From assembly GCA_027922465.2 (NCBI GenBank), contig BQMF02000044.1, positions 372,001-436,000 of the forward strand: a stretch of 64,000 nucleotides of DNA, in the 5' to 3' direction. Under the pieces are notes generated by a model. That model saw nothing but the letters and a program-made list of their open reading frames with translations. It was not told the origin of the DNA and did not search any database. The translations under genes were made by a program, and so were the position numbers. This document shows positions 12,346 through 23,080 of this stretch, in pieces. This stretch comes from Turritopsis dohrnii. Taxonomy: Eukaryota > Cnidaria > Hydrozoa > Anthoathecata > Oceaniidae. Position 1 is the stretch's first letter. Every line of letters begins with the position of its first letter.

Positions 12346-12622
12346 TAATTGCGTTTATCTCATTCAGTCAAAATTTAACGAAACATTTATACAATTATGA
12401 GGAATTAGCGTGAAAGAATTAACAAAGAGAGAAACATTTAGGCGCCATTTAATCATTCCTCTGGTATAGGAATGCTATAGTAAGTACTATAACTGAACAT
12501 GGGAGAAACTTTCCATAAGACATCTCTAAGACATCTCAACGAAGGATAATTTTCCCTTCCTCAAAATGTTCATCTTATAAAGGGTTCACTGTAGTTGATA
12601 GTTTAAGCTTAGGTCAAACGTG
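12346..12622. other. spacer, nothing seen
   Basis: AT-rich sequence between two TIR elements, with no feature recognised. Confidence 0.5.
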
Positions 12623-13360
12623 TCCAACATTTCATCCAACATCGAAAATTTTCGGTGTTGGATGTTTTAATTTTTATTATTGTCATTTAATGTGTTGGAT
12701 GAAGCAAAAATGTGTTGGATAAAAGTTTGATCGCGATCAAACTTTTCATCCAACATTTACGGCTTCATCGAACACATTTTTCGTGTTGGATGCGTTTGAC
12801 CACTTTTTCATCCAACACTATGTGAAAATGAAGTCATTCTATAGCAAACGAATGTCATTTCGAATGTTAAAACGTTCGAATTTCAATAAACAAGACCGCA
12901 TTTTTGTATGTCAAATCATAGTCAAAAGAAAAAAACGCGTTTTTTTCTTTTGACTATGGTCAAATCACATCACGAGTTTCAGTGCAAAGATGAACAACAA
13001 AGAAGAAGCCATAGCTCATCTGACAGCGTCAATTCTGTTAAAGGGAAAGCCTTCAAAAAATACCAAAACACGAAAGGGAAAAAGTTGCTCCCAACTCGCT
13101 CCTTCTTTTCATCCATTCTCTGGTTTTTCCCCGGCATGGCCTTTCGTCGTCAGAGAATCCAATAAAATCCGATAAAATAACACCCATCTTGAGTTTGAGA
13201 GAATGAATGGACATGTTTTGTTTTTATAGAAGGAGAGAATGAATGAACATAGATGTTCGATGAAATGTTGCATGATCGTTTGACCGGCACGAAATTTTCA
13301 TCCAACTTCCATCCAACAAACGTCCAACACGATGATGAAAGTGTTGGATGAAATGTTGGA
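12623..13360. mobile_element. TIR/foldback element with TGTTGGATGAA repeats
   Basis: The left end TCCAACATTTCATCCAACA (12623) is mirrored by TGTTGGATGAAATGTTGGA ending at 13360. TGTTGGAT or its complement recurs about ten times, mostly in the first 200 bp and last 80 bp. An exact 26-bp palindrome centred on GATCGCGATC sits at 12721-12746, where two inverted arms meet. Short open frames in the middle (12908-13175) have no family signature. It could be two overlapping copies. The superfamily is unknown. Confidence 0.6.
12917..12958. repeat. perfect 42-bp palindrome centred on ACGCGT
   Basis: CATAGTCAAAAGAAAAAAACG (here given without its final G: CATAGTCAAAAGAAAAAAAC) is followed at once by its exact reverse complement, with no spacer. 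It lies inside the TGTTGGAT element but does not share that element's motif, so it may be a separate miniature insertion or a cruciform-prone joint. Confidence 0.95.
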
Positions 13361-13471
13361 AATTTGTTGAAAAATCACCGCGAAGGAGTGCATTCGATAG
13401 AAATATACACACCATTTCAATAAAAAACGCTCTTCATCTCAGTGATTTTTTGACGATTTTGCCCACTGGAC
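13361..13471 (+). mobile_element. CACTGCGAAGGAGTGC hairpin MITE, copy D
   Basis: The left arm TCACCGCGAAGGAGTGCATT (from 13375) pairs with CGCTCTTCATCTCAGTGA (to 13444). AAATTTGTTGAAAAA lies on the left and TTTTGCCCACTGG on the right, so both flanks of the family are kept. It abuts the TGTTGGAT element. Confidence 0.75.
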
Positions 13472-13637
13472 GGGTTTCATTTAGTGCAGCTTTTACAACA
13501 AAACATTTTCCAGATACACGTATTTTTTTTAAAAAAAAACAAACCTCTTTATAAGCAACTAGAGGCTAGAACTTCCAAAATATAAGAAACCTCCATCACT
13601 GGATTTTTCAGATTTTTTTGGACGATTGGGGAAATGT

Positions 13638-14286
13638 CCGGTGTAACAGTAAATAAGTACTTCTCGCAAAAAAGTACTCCCCCAGTACTTATTTACTAGG
13701 GAATAAGTACTCCCTTAGGAAATAAGTACTCCCCTGTGATAAGATATTCCATTTTTCTGAGACGGGGAGTATTTTTTTTACTAGGAAAAAAGTACTCCCT
13801 TGAAAAAATCTAATGAAGCTATTGCATTGAGGAATTGAATGTGAACACGTGGAATGTAGAATGATATGAAAGAAATTCTACTTTGTTTGTTGCAGTGATA
13901 AAGCTGGTAAAGTGGTAAAACACGTAAATTCTCGTAGAAATTATGATCTACCTTACACACTGTACATATCCTAAAGAATTCCAAAATGACAAAAGGAAAA
14001 AAAGCAAACTTTCGGAAAAGGGCAAAACACTTTACTTTGGTTGGTGGGCAAATTTCATCAATATAAATCACAATTGAAATACTAAACATTTCATCTTTTC
14101 AGACTATTCTTCTTTTGTTCCAGTTTTTCCAAAATCTTTCCTACGATTTAACCAATAATGATACTCGACTGGGAGTACTTATTTCCTAAGGGAGTACTTT
14201 TTTCCTACTAGGAAATAGGTACTGGGGGAGTACTTATTTACTAGAGGAAATAAACACTGGGGAGTACTTTTTACTGCGACACCCGG
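13638..14286. mobile_element. TIR element rich in GTACTTATTTACTAG, with CCGG flanks
   Basis: CCGG (13638-13641) is followed by TGTAACAGTAAATAAGTACT. At the other end, AGTACTTTTTACTGCGACA (14262-14280) leads through CC into CCGG (14283-14286). Inside both ends GTACTTATTT and TTTCCTAGTAGG variants repeat in inverted order. A homologous host segment at 17438-17480 lacks the insert and carries a single TCCGGT, so the insertion boundary is visible. The interior is non-coding (a minus frame at 13781-14089 has no motif). Confidence 0.75.
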
Positions 14287-14500
14287 TCCAGATATTATCT
14301 CTGAGAGTTGAAACTTTCGTGAGTCGGCTGCATCCAAAACACAGAACTAATGACTTTGATTATTTTTAGCACTCGTAAAAAGTATGAAAAGAAATGTTAG
14401 AAAAAAGAGCTGAAAGGAGGAATGCAAAGGTGTGTTCATAAGATATTCAATTTCGCAATCTCTTCGCAAAAGAAAATAGGAAATTTCGAAATTCTCTCTA
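14287..14500. repeat. segment duplicated at 17450-17600
   Basis: From GGTCCAGATATT through TTGATTATTTTTAGCACTCG and CATAAGATATTCAATTTCG, this sequence closely parallels 17450-17600. The duplicate is not an element with visible ends. It may be part of an older repeat or a local segmental duplication. Confidence 0.65.
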
Positions 14501-16884
14501 GCTTCAGTTTCCAGATGTTGACTTCCTTTTGAGTCAATAATGCACAAATAGCTTTTGTACAGCATGCTTTCATTTCTTTTATACGTTCATGCTCATTCAT
14601 TCATTCATGCTCATTCATTTTTTCAACAATCGACGTCCGATAATTCGAATTCCTGATAATTCGAACATTCGATTAGTTCGAATAAATCATTTTTTCCCTA
14701 GGGGGGGGGAGCGATCTTGCATTGAGACTCCGTTTCCATTAACGATATATTGTAGCGTCGCGTCTTCAAATCTCCGTTTTTAATGGAAACACCTTTGAAC
14801 CATTTCGTTATAATACGATAGAAAGTATTTCCATTAAAACGAAAATTATACGCTGTTTACTGATCTCCATGTGGAAGATATTTGTGAGGTTTGCAAGAAA
14901 ATATTTTTCGACATCTTATGAAGTTTTGTAGTCTGAATGCATGCAGTGAATAAAGATGGAAGAAAAAAATTTTGGACTGTTTCTTTTGGTTTTTGCTTTT
15001 CTTCTCTTTAATTTAATGTCATGTAATAATACATTATTTTTATGGCATTTATGTCTTTGCATTTTAAAAAATTACCAGCGGATTAAAAATATTGTTTGCT
15101 GATATCCAAATATTTTGTATTAATATTATATTTGTTCACATAACTTCTCAGAGCTATTTTGTTTGTTTTGAAAAAATGAATGTGAGGTTTCGTCTTAATA
15201 ATCAGAACGACACCGCTTGCTTAGTGTTTCCATTAAAAAAAACTTTTTCACGTGATTAGGAATAAAAGACGATGAGATTCCGGTAGGTTAGTGTAAAAAA
15301 GGATATTTTTGAGTTTAGTCGAGATTAGCAATCTCATGAAAGTGATTGCATTACGAGCCACGCCCTTGAGAAACTCGGACCAGTGTCTATACCATCATTA
15401 GTATACAATAACTTGTATACTTAAGTTCTAAGCAAGAAGATTAGAATTTTGTTTCAAGTCAATAAGTAAGACAACGAGAGAACCAAAGCACAGATAAACT
15501 CGCTGACAAGACCCTGTCATGATTATGGAATTTACAGGAAGGCTCGTTATATTCTTGAGGATATTCAAATCGACAGAATTGTATCTGTTTAGTAATCTTT
15601 TGGGCATAGTAAACATTTTCATTACCGCTATCATCGAAGAATACATCATTCGAAGTATTGTTTTCATTTTCCTCGTATCTGTGTTAAAACGCTTGAGAAT
15701 ACTTTCTTTCACAGCACAAACATAAAAAAAAAAAAAAAATTATTTTCTTACCCTTGTTTTCCTGAAATAGATTTCTATTTTTTTTATCAAAATACTGTTA
15801 TATGTTCTTCTCTAACAAATTTCGTTTCATCAATATGCTTTTGAAAAAGTTTTTTTTTCATGTCAAACGAAAATTGTTACTGTTTATTCTTTTGTTTCTC
15901 CCTCTTTCATTTTCAGGTTTATTTTCGTAATAATAACAACAAACAGTTTATAATTAATTCATGCATCTTTTCTTTTGTAAAATCCCCAAGCAAAAAAGCA
16001 GCTGATTTCAAACACACATGCAAACACAACAACAACACCAAAAAAAAAAAAAAAAAAAAAAACAGTTTGAAAAAAAAAGTTTGAAAAAAAAAGTTTTCTG
16101 TAACACTTACTTGTTGATTTTTTTTCTTCTTCAGTTGATTTCTTCTTCTTCCTTCTGTATATTCGTTTCTTCTATTTGATTCTAGTTTAAACCCTTCTAA
16201 TCTGTTTTTGTCTTTGTTGTAAATATTTACAAGTTGATTTAATTCTCGTCTCGTGTTATACTTCCAAAAAAAAGTGTGTATTTTTTAATAAACATCGTTT
16301 TATTTCATTTTTTGTTTTGTTTTATCTCTCAAATGATTCAAATCTTTTTGTAACGAAATTAAACAAAAAACAATATTCTCTCGTTGTATTTGTTTGGTTT
16401 ACTGTTAATTGTCATTAAGAAATAAAACTCTATTGTGGCTTTTTTTTCACAGTAATTGCTCTTGTCAACAAAACCAATTAAAAAACAATCAGGGATTAAT
16501 TAAAAATAAACAAATATCTTTTAAGAAAAGACCGTATTAATGTGGTTCTTTATTTTTGTATTTTGGCGCGAATGATTGATTATGCAATTACATTGTTACC
16601 CACTATGCTTATACTGAGGAGAAATGTTTCATTTTTGTATAATAATAGTCCTTTCATTCAATACCATATACTCCGTTCTCACGAGCAATCGATAAGGTTT
16701 AGATATTTTCAAAGTGGTTTTGTTACAGCGAGCCAGTCCGCCAGTCCGCTTTGCTGGGCTGAATATTCTCCATGAAAATTCTACTTTTAAAACATCAGTA
16801 GTAAACGCTGTATAGATACTGCGTATGCATTCACGACAGGGATCGACTCAACTCGACTCAACTCGAACAATCCAGTGTAGCGGA
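14501..16884. other. intergenic, low-complexity AT-rich
   Basis: AATTCGAA phrases at 14636-14690 resemble a decayed Tigger end. TTTCCATTAA recurs at 14730-15240. An A23 run lies at 16040-16062, followed by two GTTTGAAAAAAAAA units. Frames at 15428-15725 overlap on both strands and look like chance. No gene is supported. Confidence 0.5.
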
Positions 16885-17046
16885 TTATTTTAACTCCCTG
16901 GGAAAAATGTCATTATTCAGTCATTATTTCCTAGTTTATTTTAACTGGGGCCCGTAGAGTAGAAATTTCCTAGGAAGTAATGACTCTCTTAGTAAATAAT
17001 GACTCCCCATTATTTCGGATTGAAAAATGCCAGGGAGTCAAAATAA
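16885..17046. mobile_element. 162-bp MITE, TTATTTTAACTCCCTGG ends
   Basis: TTATTTTAACTCCCTGGGAA (16885) is mirrored by GCCAGGGAGTCAAAATAA (ending 17046), a 24-25 bp imperfect TIR. The interior has TTTCCTAGTTTATTTT and AATAATGACTCCC, reminiscent of the GTACTTATTT element at 13638, so the two may be related families. Confidence 0.65.
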
Positions 17047-17059
17047 ACTAGTAAACTAG

Positions 17060-17112
17060 TTTAATTTTTTCGAAAACTTCGGGGGTCATCCGAAGTTTTC
17101 GAAAAAATTAAA
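17060..17112. repeat. perfect 23-bp stem, 7-nt loop hairpin
   Basis: The arm ending TTTTTTCGAAAACTTCGG (17060-17082) is followed by the loop GGGTCAT and an exact complementary arm (17090-17112). It sits 13 bp after the preceding MITE. It could be a separate miniature foldback or, if transcribed, a small-RNA-like hairpin. Confidence 0.9.
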
Positions 17113-19099
17113 TTGCATCACAAGAAATAAGTTTTTAAAAGTTGGTTAAAAACGGTAAGGTAGTTTTTCCCTGAGGTTCAATGTTTTTGAGAAGGACACA
17201 AATATATCATTATCCAAGATAACCGAGCTGCTGTGATTTTATTTATGGACAGTATTTTTTTACTACTGTTGGCTGCATACAAAAACGTAATCAATGTTTC
17301 CGATATAAAAATAGCCAGGAGATGTTCGTATAGCTATGTAATAATTGTGTCGTAAAAAACCATCAGTCATATCAAAAATGGTTATCATTCCTGTCATGAC
17401 TCATCATTTTTTGAAAGTAAATTATTTGGGCGATCGGGGAAAATGTCCGGTTCGAGATATTGTCCTAGAATCGAGAGTCGGTTGTAAGTGGGAAACAGAT
17501 ATGATGAGTCACTTTGATTATTTTTAGCACTCGTAAAAAGTACCAAAGTTCATAAGATATTCAATTTCGTAATCCCTATGCAAATGTAAGAAAATGGGAA
17601 AACAGCTAACAGGTGACGGATCTAGAGGGTAGTCGCATTCATTTCGTGTGTTAACAATTTAACCATAAAAGAACAACATTCAAATTATCCCATTGGTAGT
17701 ATAAATTGAATTAACAAATCATGTTAATGCGCTTCTCCACAAGTTGCGGCCACCCTCTAGATCCGCCGCTGCATCACATTTCTTCGTTTGATTGGTGATC
17801 GATGATAAAGTTTAGACAACGAAAACATGATAAAAATGTCTTGCGGTTTTGATTGGACAGTGTGGCCTTTATTCAAGAAATTGCAGCTCTTTAAAAACTG
17901 TGTGTGGAATGTAATCAATGAAAAAATATATTGGGTGGGGTAAAAATAATACCTGATCTGAACAAACCAAATGTTTTTTGTTTGAAGCCAGTCAATGAAA
18001 TTTTTGAAAGAATAAGGATTAGCTTATACGGTGTTAAAAGTACCTGCTAAAAAGCCTTCCAATTAATTTCCTCTCGGAATATTATTAGGCAAAAACAAAT
18101 TCCTTATAATTGACAAAAAAAGTTAATTCTACCTAATTCTATGTCCTTGCATAATCTTTTACGTAAAATTGACTTCTCATGTATGATGTTGCATGTAATT
18201 TTTTAAAAAAAATTGGAATTGAACTAGGGACAGTATTGTTAAAACACCCATTAATATTTAGAGAGTATAAATCACTTAATTTTCGGAAAAACGATACTAT
18301 TCGCGTTAATTAGGGGAGGCGTTTTAAATGACAGACGGACTGGCTGTAATTTATTCATCGCATAATTTATGCTTGTCAAAAACTGCCGACAATGACAACC
18401 TTATCTATGCTGTGCTCAATATTCTTGGCTATAAGACTGATTTTACATTCCAGAAAACTTAAATTTTCTTAAAATAAATTTTCTGCAGAAGAGAAAGGAA
18501 ATCGATTTACCCTTTGAAACAAAACGCTTCTTTGTTTATCGTCGTTTTTGCGCGCGCTTTTTAATTTTTAGACATAATAATTGGTTCTTGATATCACGTG
18601 GAGTGTCTGTCTGCAAGAAACTTGGCCCAATACGGAAAAGGTTTCAATAACTTTCAACTTCAGATCTCAAGATCTCGATGGACCGGATACAAAATTCGAG
18701 ATTACGGGCTGTAAATTCCGACGGGACCGAGATTTTTGTTCGAGATATAACGAGAGTTATATTAACAGAAAATTGATTACAAAAAGTAAGAAATTTGAAA
18801 AATGGATTTGATGATGTAGTTGAAATTGCCGCTGTACAAGTAATATCTACTACATGTTGTGACGATGGCGATGAAAAAAGTTCAAGAAAACAAAGAAGAG
18901 AAGGCTGGGTGAGAGTTATGGAATTTACATACAACTCCCAAGCATTCTTCCTTTTCATATTCAGAGATAAACTCTTCTATTTTTTCAACTTGTATATCAA
19001 CATACAATTTTTTCTACTTGCTCTCTTCCTGCATTCGCGAAGGAAGGAACCTGAAACCTTATGATTACAACAACAATGTAGACAACCATCTGACATTTA
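17113..19099. other. intergenic, with an empty-site paralogue
   Basis: The stretch 17430-17600 parallels 13620-13640 plus 14287-14500 without the TIR insert. CTAGAGGGT and ACCCTCTAG near 17620 and 17750 form a loose inverted pair. No coding gene is supported. The frame at 18581-18811 lacks a family signature. Confidence 0.5.
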
Positions 19100-19811
19100 T
19101 ATGATTACACGTTGTTTTTTTATAAGCAACACGTTTATAAGCAACACTAGTAAATTTTCTCAAAAACTTAAGCAACAGTACTACAAGGATCTTAAGCCGA
19201 TGATACACGAGTCGATTAGTTGCTTTCGACTGAGTCGTACTTATGTTGCGCATATTAAAAAGTTGCCGATATAAAGGTGATACACGCAAGCGTTTTTTTT
19301 CTTTCTGCATCATGTATTCAGACAGTGAAGAAGAGGTTGCAGCTGCTGCTATTATCATCGTGCCTTGCCAAGAAAAAAAAAGAAACATAAAAAAAGAATA
19401 TGGACAAAATCTTGGCTGAAGAAAAGAAAACACTTTGGAGTTTACGACACACTTCTGCGTGAATTTCGTCTGGAAGAGGAAGCTGACTATTTTAACTTTT
19501 TGAGGATGGTCCCTTCTGATTTTGATGCTTTGTTGCGTCTCGTTAAAGTGGCTCTAACAAAGCAAATTGCGGTCATGCGAGATTCCATCCCACCCTACCT
19601 TGTTAAGATTTTTTTTATAAACATATCATTTTTAATCTAGACGTTTTCATGTCGCATTTTCTGTAAAAAAAAAGAAGCTTTTTAAAAAGCTGCAATTAAT
19701 CGCAGAATACCAACAAGTTTGATTTTTTTTTTTCAGTCGAAAGCAACTTGTAGAATCATGCTCACAACTAAGGTCTGACCTTGGTTGCTTATAAAAAAAC
19801 CTGTAATCATA
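19100..19811 (+). mobile_element. PIF/Harbinger remnant with TIRs
   Basis: The left end ATGATTACACGTTG (19101), continuing TTTTTTTATAAGCAAC, is mirrored by GTTGCTTATAAAAAAACC then TGTAATCAT ending near 19810. A second, inner inverted pair GTTGCTTTCGACTGA (about 19219) and TCAGTCGAAAGCAAC (about 19736) lies inside. The enclosed frame is the N-terminal part of a Harbinger transposase. A deleted copy is the simplest reading. The target duplication is not clear. Confidence 0.65.
19312..19640 (+). pseudogene. Harbinger transposase N-terminal fragment, frameshifted
   Basis: An ATG at 19312 opens an acidic start (MYSDSEEE), then the frame breaks within the A-run at 19372-19380. From about 19365 the next frame reads RIWTKSWLKKRKHFG, YDTLLREFRLEE, FNFLRMVPSDFDALL and then MRDSIPP. 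That order (W-x-W-L-x-x-R, LL-x-E-x-R, F-LRM-x-x-x-x-F-x-x-LL, MR-x-x-I-P) is the N-terminal pattern I know from PIF/Harbinger transposases of animals. The catalytic DDE region is absent. About 90 residues remain of the usual 350-400. Confidence 0.7.
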
Positions 19812-19921
19812 GAGGGTAAAAATCATATGATCTTTTAAAATACACTGTCTGATTTATCATATATGACAAATCATAGCTATACGATTAATCACGTAGTGTA
19901 TTTAAGCCTTAATAGACCTTC

Positions 19922-20109
19922 CCGAATTTCTGTTTAAACATCGTGTTATGGCTAAGCCAACAAGTCTCGCCTCGTTTTAAAAAAATAAGTAAATATTACT
20001 AAGTAATAAGAAATGTAATTAGTAAACAATAGAATGTATAGAAACGAGGCTAAACTTGATAGCAAGGCATTAACACGGTGTTTGAACAGATTTTCGGGTA
20101 AAGTCTATT
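19922..20109. mobile_element. palindromic MITE, TTCCCGAATTTCTGTTTAAA type
   Basis: The left end AATAGACCTTCCCGAATTTC then TGTTTAAACA is mirrored by TGTTTGAACAGATTTTCGGG then AAAGTCTATT. An inner pair GCCTCGTTT / AAACGAGGC also occurs. It is a sister copy of 5829-6069. The element is 188 bp and has no coding capacity. Confidence 0.65.
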
Positions 20110-20567
20110 TTTCCCGGTTCATTTTTCGGGAAACTTTTCACTAAAGTGTTGCATTTCCAAGGATATGCTGAATTTATTATTTGATGTGTTTATATCTGTC
20201 TTCCTGTGCAACGCTAACTTTATACTATCAACTTGAACATTGTTTGAAGGGTCTTGAGTGAAAATGAAAATGGATCGTTTCTTCTTTTGCTTTAACCAAA
20301 CCAAAAATGGGCAATACGTTAAGTATTTTGTTTCAGCAGTTCTATTTTCACCATCTTTTATTGTTCAGGCTCAACCAAGTCTAATATGTCAACCGAGTCT
20401 AATCTGTAACCAAGATTTAAACTCTGTAGCTACCATCTTCCTTTCCACCACCCACATGAATAATAAGAGAGACTTTTATGACTTTTGAAAGAATTATGAA
20501 AGTTCAGAGGTTGTTTTATGCCATGCTAAGGTTCAGGTAAAAATTAGATACATGTAATTACAAAAAA

Positions 20568-20668
20568 TCCGAAAAAGTCACTGCGATGAAGAGCGTTTTA
20601 TTGAAATAATGTACATATTTCCATGGAAATGCACTCCTTCGCAGTGATTTTTCATCAAATTTGTACCT
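20568..20668 (-). mobile_element. CACTGCGAAGGAGTGC hairpin MITE, copy E
   Basis: GTCACTGCGATGAAGAGCG (from 20578) pairs with GCACTCCTTCGCAGTGA (to 20647), about a 30-bp imperfect stem, followed by TTTTTCATCAAATTTG. The two arms are swapped relative to copies B and D: the AAGGAGTGC arm is on the right here. Confidence 0.7.
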
Positions 20669-20966
20669 TTCATAAGTTATAGCTATTTTATGCATATACA
20701 AAGTCACTTGCGAAAAATTATGCCTTAGCCTCGAAGATGAAACCCAAGCTGATTTTCTTAAGGTTTGATCAGATGAAGTGTTAGTTTGCCCAGACAAAAA
20801 TTGCAACACAACAGTATGTGCTTTTTTTCAGAAATTAACTTAGGTTTTTTGAACTACTAGGATTTTCGTACACTATTTGTTTTTCTGTTCGTTTTTAGAC
20901 CATAACTAAGTTGAAAGATTTCATCAATGTTGGTGTTTATTTAAATTTTAGTCATATGTATATTAG

Positions 20967-21235
20967 TGTTTTGAATATATACAGGAAGACACAGAGTGAG
21001 TAGCCTTGTATCAAGCGAATCTCTTTTTCTTTTAAATAAGATGGGTTCGATAACCTACAAAGGTGATAACTAAGTGTCAATTAACTACAAATATAATAAA
21101 ACTTAAGAGTTAGCAGAGACGTCCATACTTTTCAGCCACTTCGTCACTCCAGTTTTCCAGTGCGTCTGTTTTCTTCTGGCTTCTGCTTTGTAATATTTAA
21201 CGGAACCGAAAGTATTGGAATAGCGTTCCGTAACA
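20967..21235 (-). repeat. BEL/Pao element, 3' LTR
   Basis: This 269-bp stretch, starting TGTTTTGAATATATACAGG and ending near CGTTCCGTAACA, is repeated in direct orientation at 26875-27143 with about 5% differences. The pair brackets a minus-strand BEL/Pao coding region, so these are its LTRs. On the minus strand the LTR begins TG and ends CA. No flanking duplication is convincing. Confidence 0.85.
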
Positions 21236-21283
21236 TACCATTACGGGTCTCACCCGGTTTGAATGAAATCGAGTCTGTTTCTG

Positions 21284-21888
21284 TTACGGGTTATGGTTAT
21301 GGTTTCTCGAACATGATGGTCTCTCGGGAGGGAGATTTCCCATTACCTGCTGACTCAATTCTCTCCGACTTCTTTTGCAGACGACACATTGTGAGATTAT
21401 TCGTTTCACTAATACTCGGACACCAGTGGTCCAGTACTTCGATCTGATTCTTGCTATTGTTGCTGCGACTCCGTAGTGTCCACTAAATTTATGTTCGGAC
21501 TGGGCAATTAAATAGGATAGTTGACTTTCACCAGGAAGTAGAATGAAATATTTCTTGTTCCATGTCGCTTCCAACCAACGTTCCGTTCGACCACCAACCA
21601 AAGGTTCTTAAAGTGGTTGCTTTGGAATTTGTATCTGATGTGACTTTGCGCCTCGCGAATCCAAAACACTTCTGCACGTTTGCATTCCTCTACCGTCAGC
21701 GGACCTTTCCCAACATCTTTGTCTGTGTTTGCTGAGCGAAATCGGCTATAAAACCTCAAGATCCTTGCTGTCGTGTTTCTAAGAAGGTTAATGTTACTGA
21801 AACGATCAATGTTGATCCTATCAACAAGACTGTCAGCGGCTTCTCCCTTTGTTGCAGCAACGAATGCGAGCTTCGATTGCTCCGGCAT
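21284..21888 (-). pseudogene. BEL/Pao pre-integrase and HHCC zinc domain, truncated
   Basis: Two overlapping frames read LTVEECKRAEVFWIREAQ, then GHYGVAATIARIRSKYW and IISQCVVCKR. In BEL/Pao and Gypsy polyproteins the two His and CxxC form the integrase zinc finger that precedes the DDE core. After NLPPER the sequence becomes non-coding and reaches the LTR within 100 bp, so the whole catalytic core is deleted. A frameshift lies near 21520-21600. Confidence 0.8.
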
Positions 21889-21976
21889 TTCTTCAATGTT
21901 TGTAAAATTTTGAATTGGCCATTCTTCTTCTGGTAAAGCTAAAAAGGAGGGTCCTGACTTCCAAGCACTTTCTTTA

Positions 21977-22260
21977 TCAAGGTTCTCTTTGTCTGGTGAT
22001 CCAATCTGCTATATTTAAAGAACCTCGGATCCAATACCATTCCGAAGGACATGTTGCCTGCTGGATTTCCCCAATCCTGTTTGCTGCGAAAGTGTTGAAT
22101 CTGTAACTTTCCTTTGAGATCATTGCTTTAACTATTTCGCTATCGACGATGTGATAGACTTTTTGAAACTTCAGTTTCATCTCCTTTTCGATAAGGCACC
22201 TAATGCGTTTGCTTAAAACAGCTCCAATTAGCTCTAGCCGGACAATTTTTATTTTATTTT
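21977..22260 (-). pseudogene. BEL/Pao RNase H region, downstream part
   Basis: The frame reads IVRLELIGAVLSKRIR, YHIVDSEIV and WYWIRGSLNIADWITR. The order LEL.A..L......., DS..V and (G)..N.AD..TR is the RNase H part of BEL/Pao pol. It continues the frame ending at 22615, from which an inserted AT-rich block separates it. Confidence 0.75.
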
Positions 22261-22610
22261 TATTTTTTATTTCGCCAATATCATATACAAATCTCAAATA
22301 TAATCGTATATAATGGCTGGAGCAAGCAGAAGGCAGAAGTGCCTTATGATCAAGCCCCGTGTAATAACAACTAGTTTACTTTTTCAATATACTACTACTA
22401 ATAATATAATATATACAAAAACATGAAAACAAAATACCTATCTGGGCAGAAATATTTATAAGCAAAAGGAAAACGTATGTACAGTGTGAAATGAAAAGGA
22501 AAAAACAAACAAACAAATATAAAAATGAAAATGAAAAATCAACGAAAGATACCAACATAGAGGGTAGGCGTTGTTGAAATATAACAGCCTAAAAAAACTG
22601 AGAAAAATCA
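22248..22610 (-). mobile_element. SINE/LINE-like insertion within RNase H region
   Basis: The pol reading frame breaks off near 22615 and resumes near 22255, so about 350 bp are inserted. On the minus strand the block ends in an A-rich tail (AAATAAAAATAAAATAAAAA) next to the resumed coding sequence, as a retroposon would. Before the tail lies CTTGATCATAAGGCACTTC. Its family is unknown, and I cannot fix a target duplication. Confidence 0.5.
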
Positions 22611-23062
22611 ATATCTATCGTTTTCACTGGGGCAACACGATTCTTTGCTATAATTTTACTTTCATAAGATCCGTCATTCAGCTTCCATCTGGCATATGCT
22701 ACTGCTCCGTATGCATCTCCGGAAGCGTCTGAGAAAATAACCAATACTGCATCGTTTGTCGATTTTTCTGGTTTTATTGATCTTGGAAAAGCAATCTTCT
22801 GCAATTCGGGCATGACCTGGAAGAATTGTAGCCATCTCTTTTCGATCTCCTTTGGAAGAGGATTATCCCAAGAAACTAGTTTAGCACCAGCCCATAACTT
22901 CCTCATCATGATTTTTGCTTGTACCATGCAAGATGAAATAAGCCCTAAAGGGTCATAAAATCCATTGATTATTGAAAGGATTTCTCTCTTTGTCAGCACA
23001 GGCGTTTCCAAGATAAGTAGCTGTTTCAATCTTTGGTTTTGCTTATTTATGTCAAAAAGCAA
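22589..23062 (-). pseudogene. BEL/Pao connection and RNase H start
   Basis: The frame reads PVLTKREILSIINGFYDPLG, then IFSDASGDAYGAVAYAR and RVAPVKTI. FYDPLGL is a hallmark of the BEL/Pao pol connection region, and SDAS with the following GAVAY starts RNase H (first catalytic Asp). The last 11 codons (DIDFSQFF) belong to the insertion, not to pol. Confidence 0.85.
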
Positions 23063-23080
23063 GAGGTCTCTTTCGTTTGC

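Noticed and set aside
15428..15725. Overlapping frames on both strands near 15.5 kb
   Set aside because: Hydrophobic AT-driven readings with no motif, no splice signals and no family resemblance.
18581..18811. 76-codon frame with charged residues
   Set aside because: No family motif; part of the reading contains CGAGATATAACGAGAG, resembling Tigger subterminal sequence.
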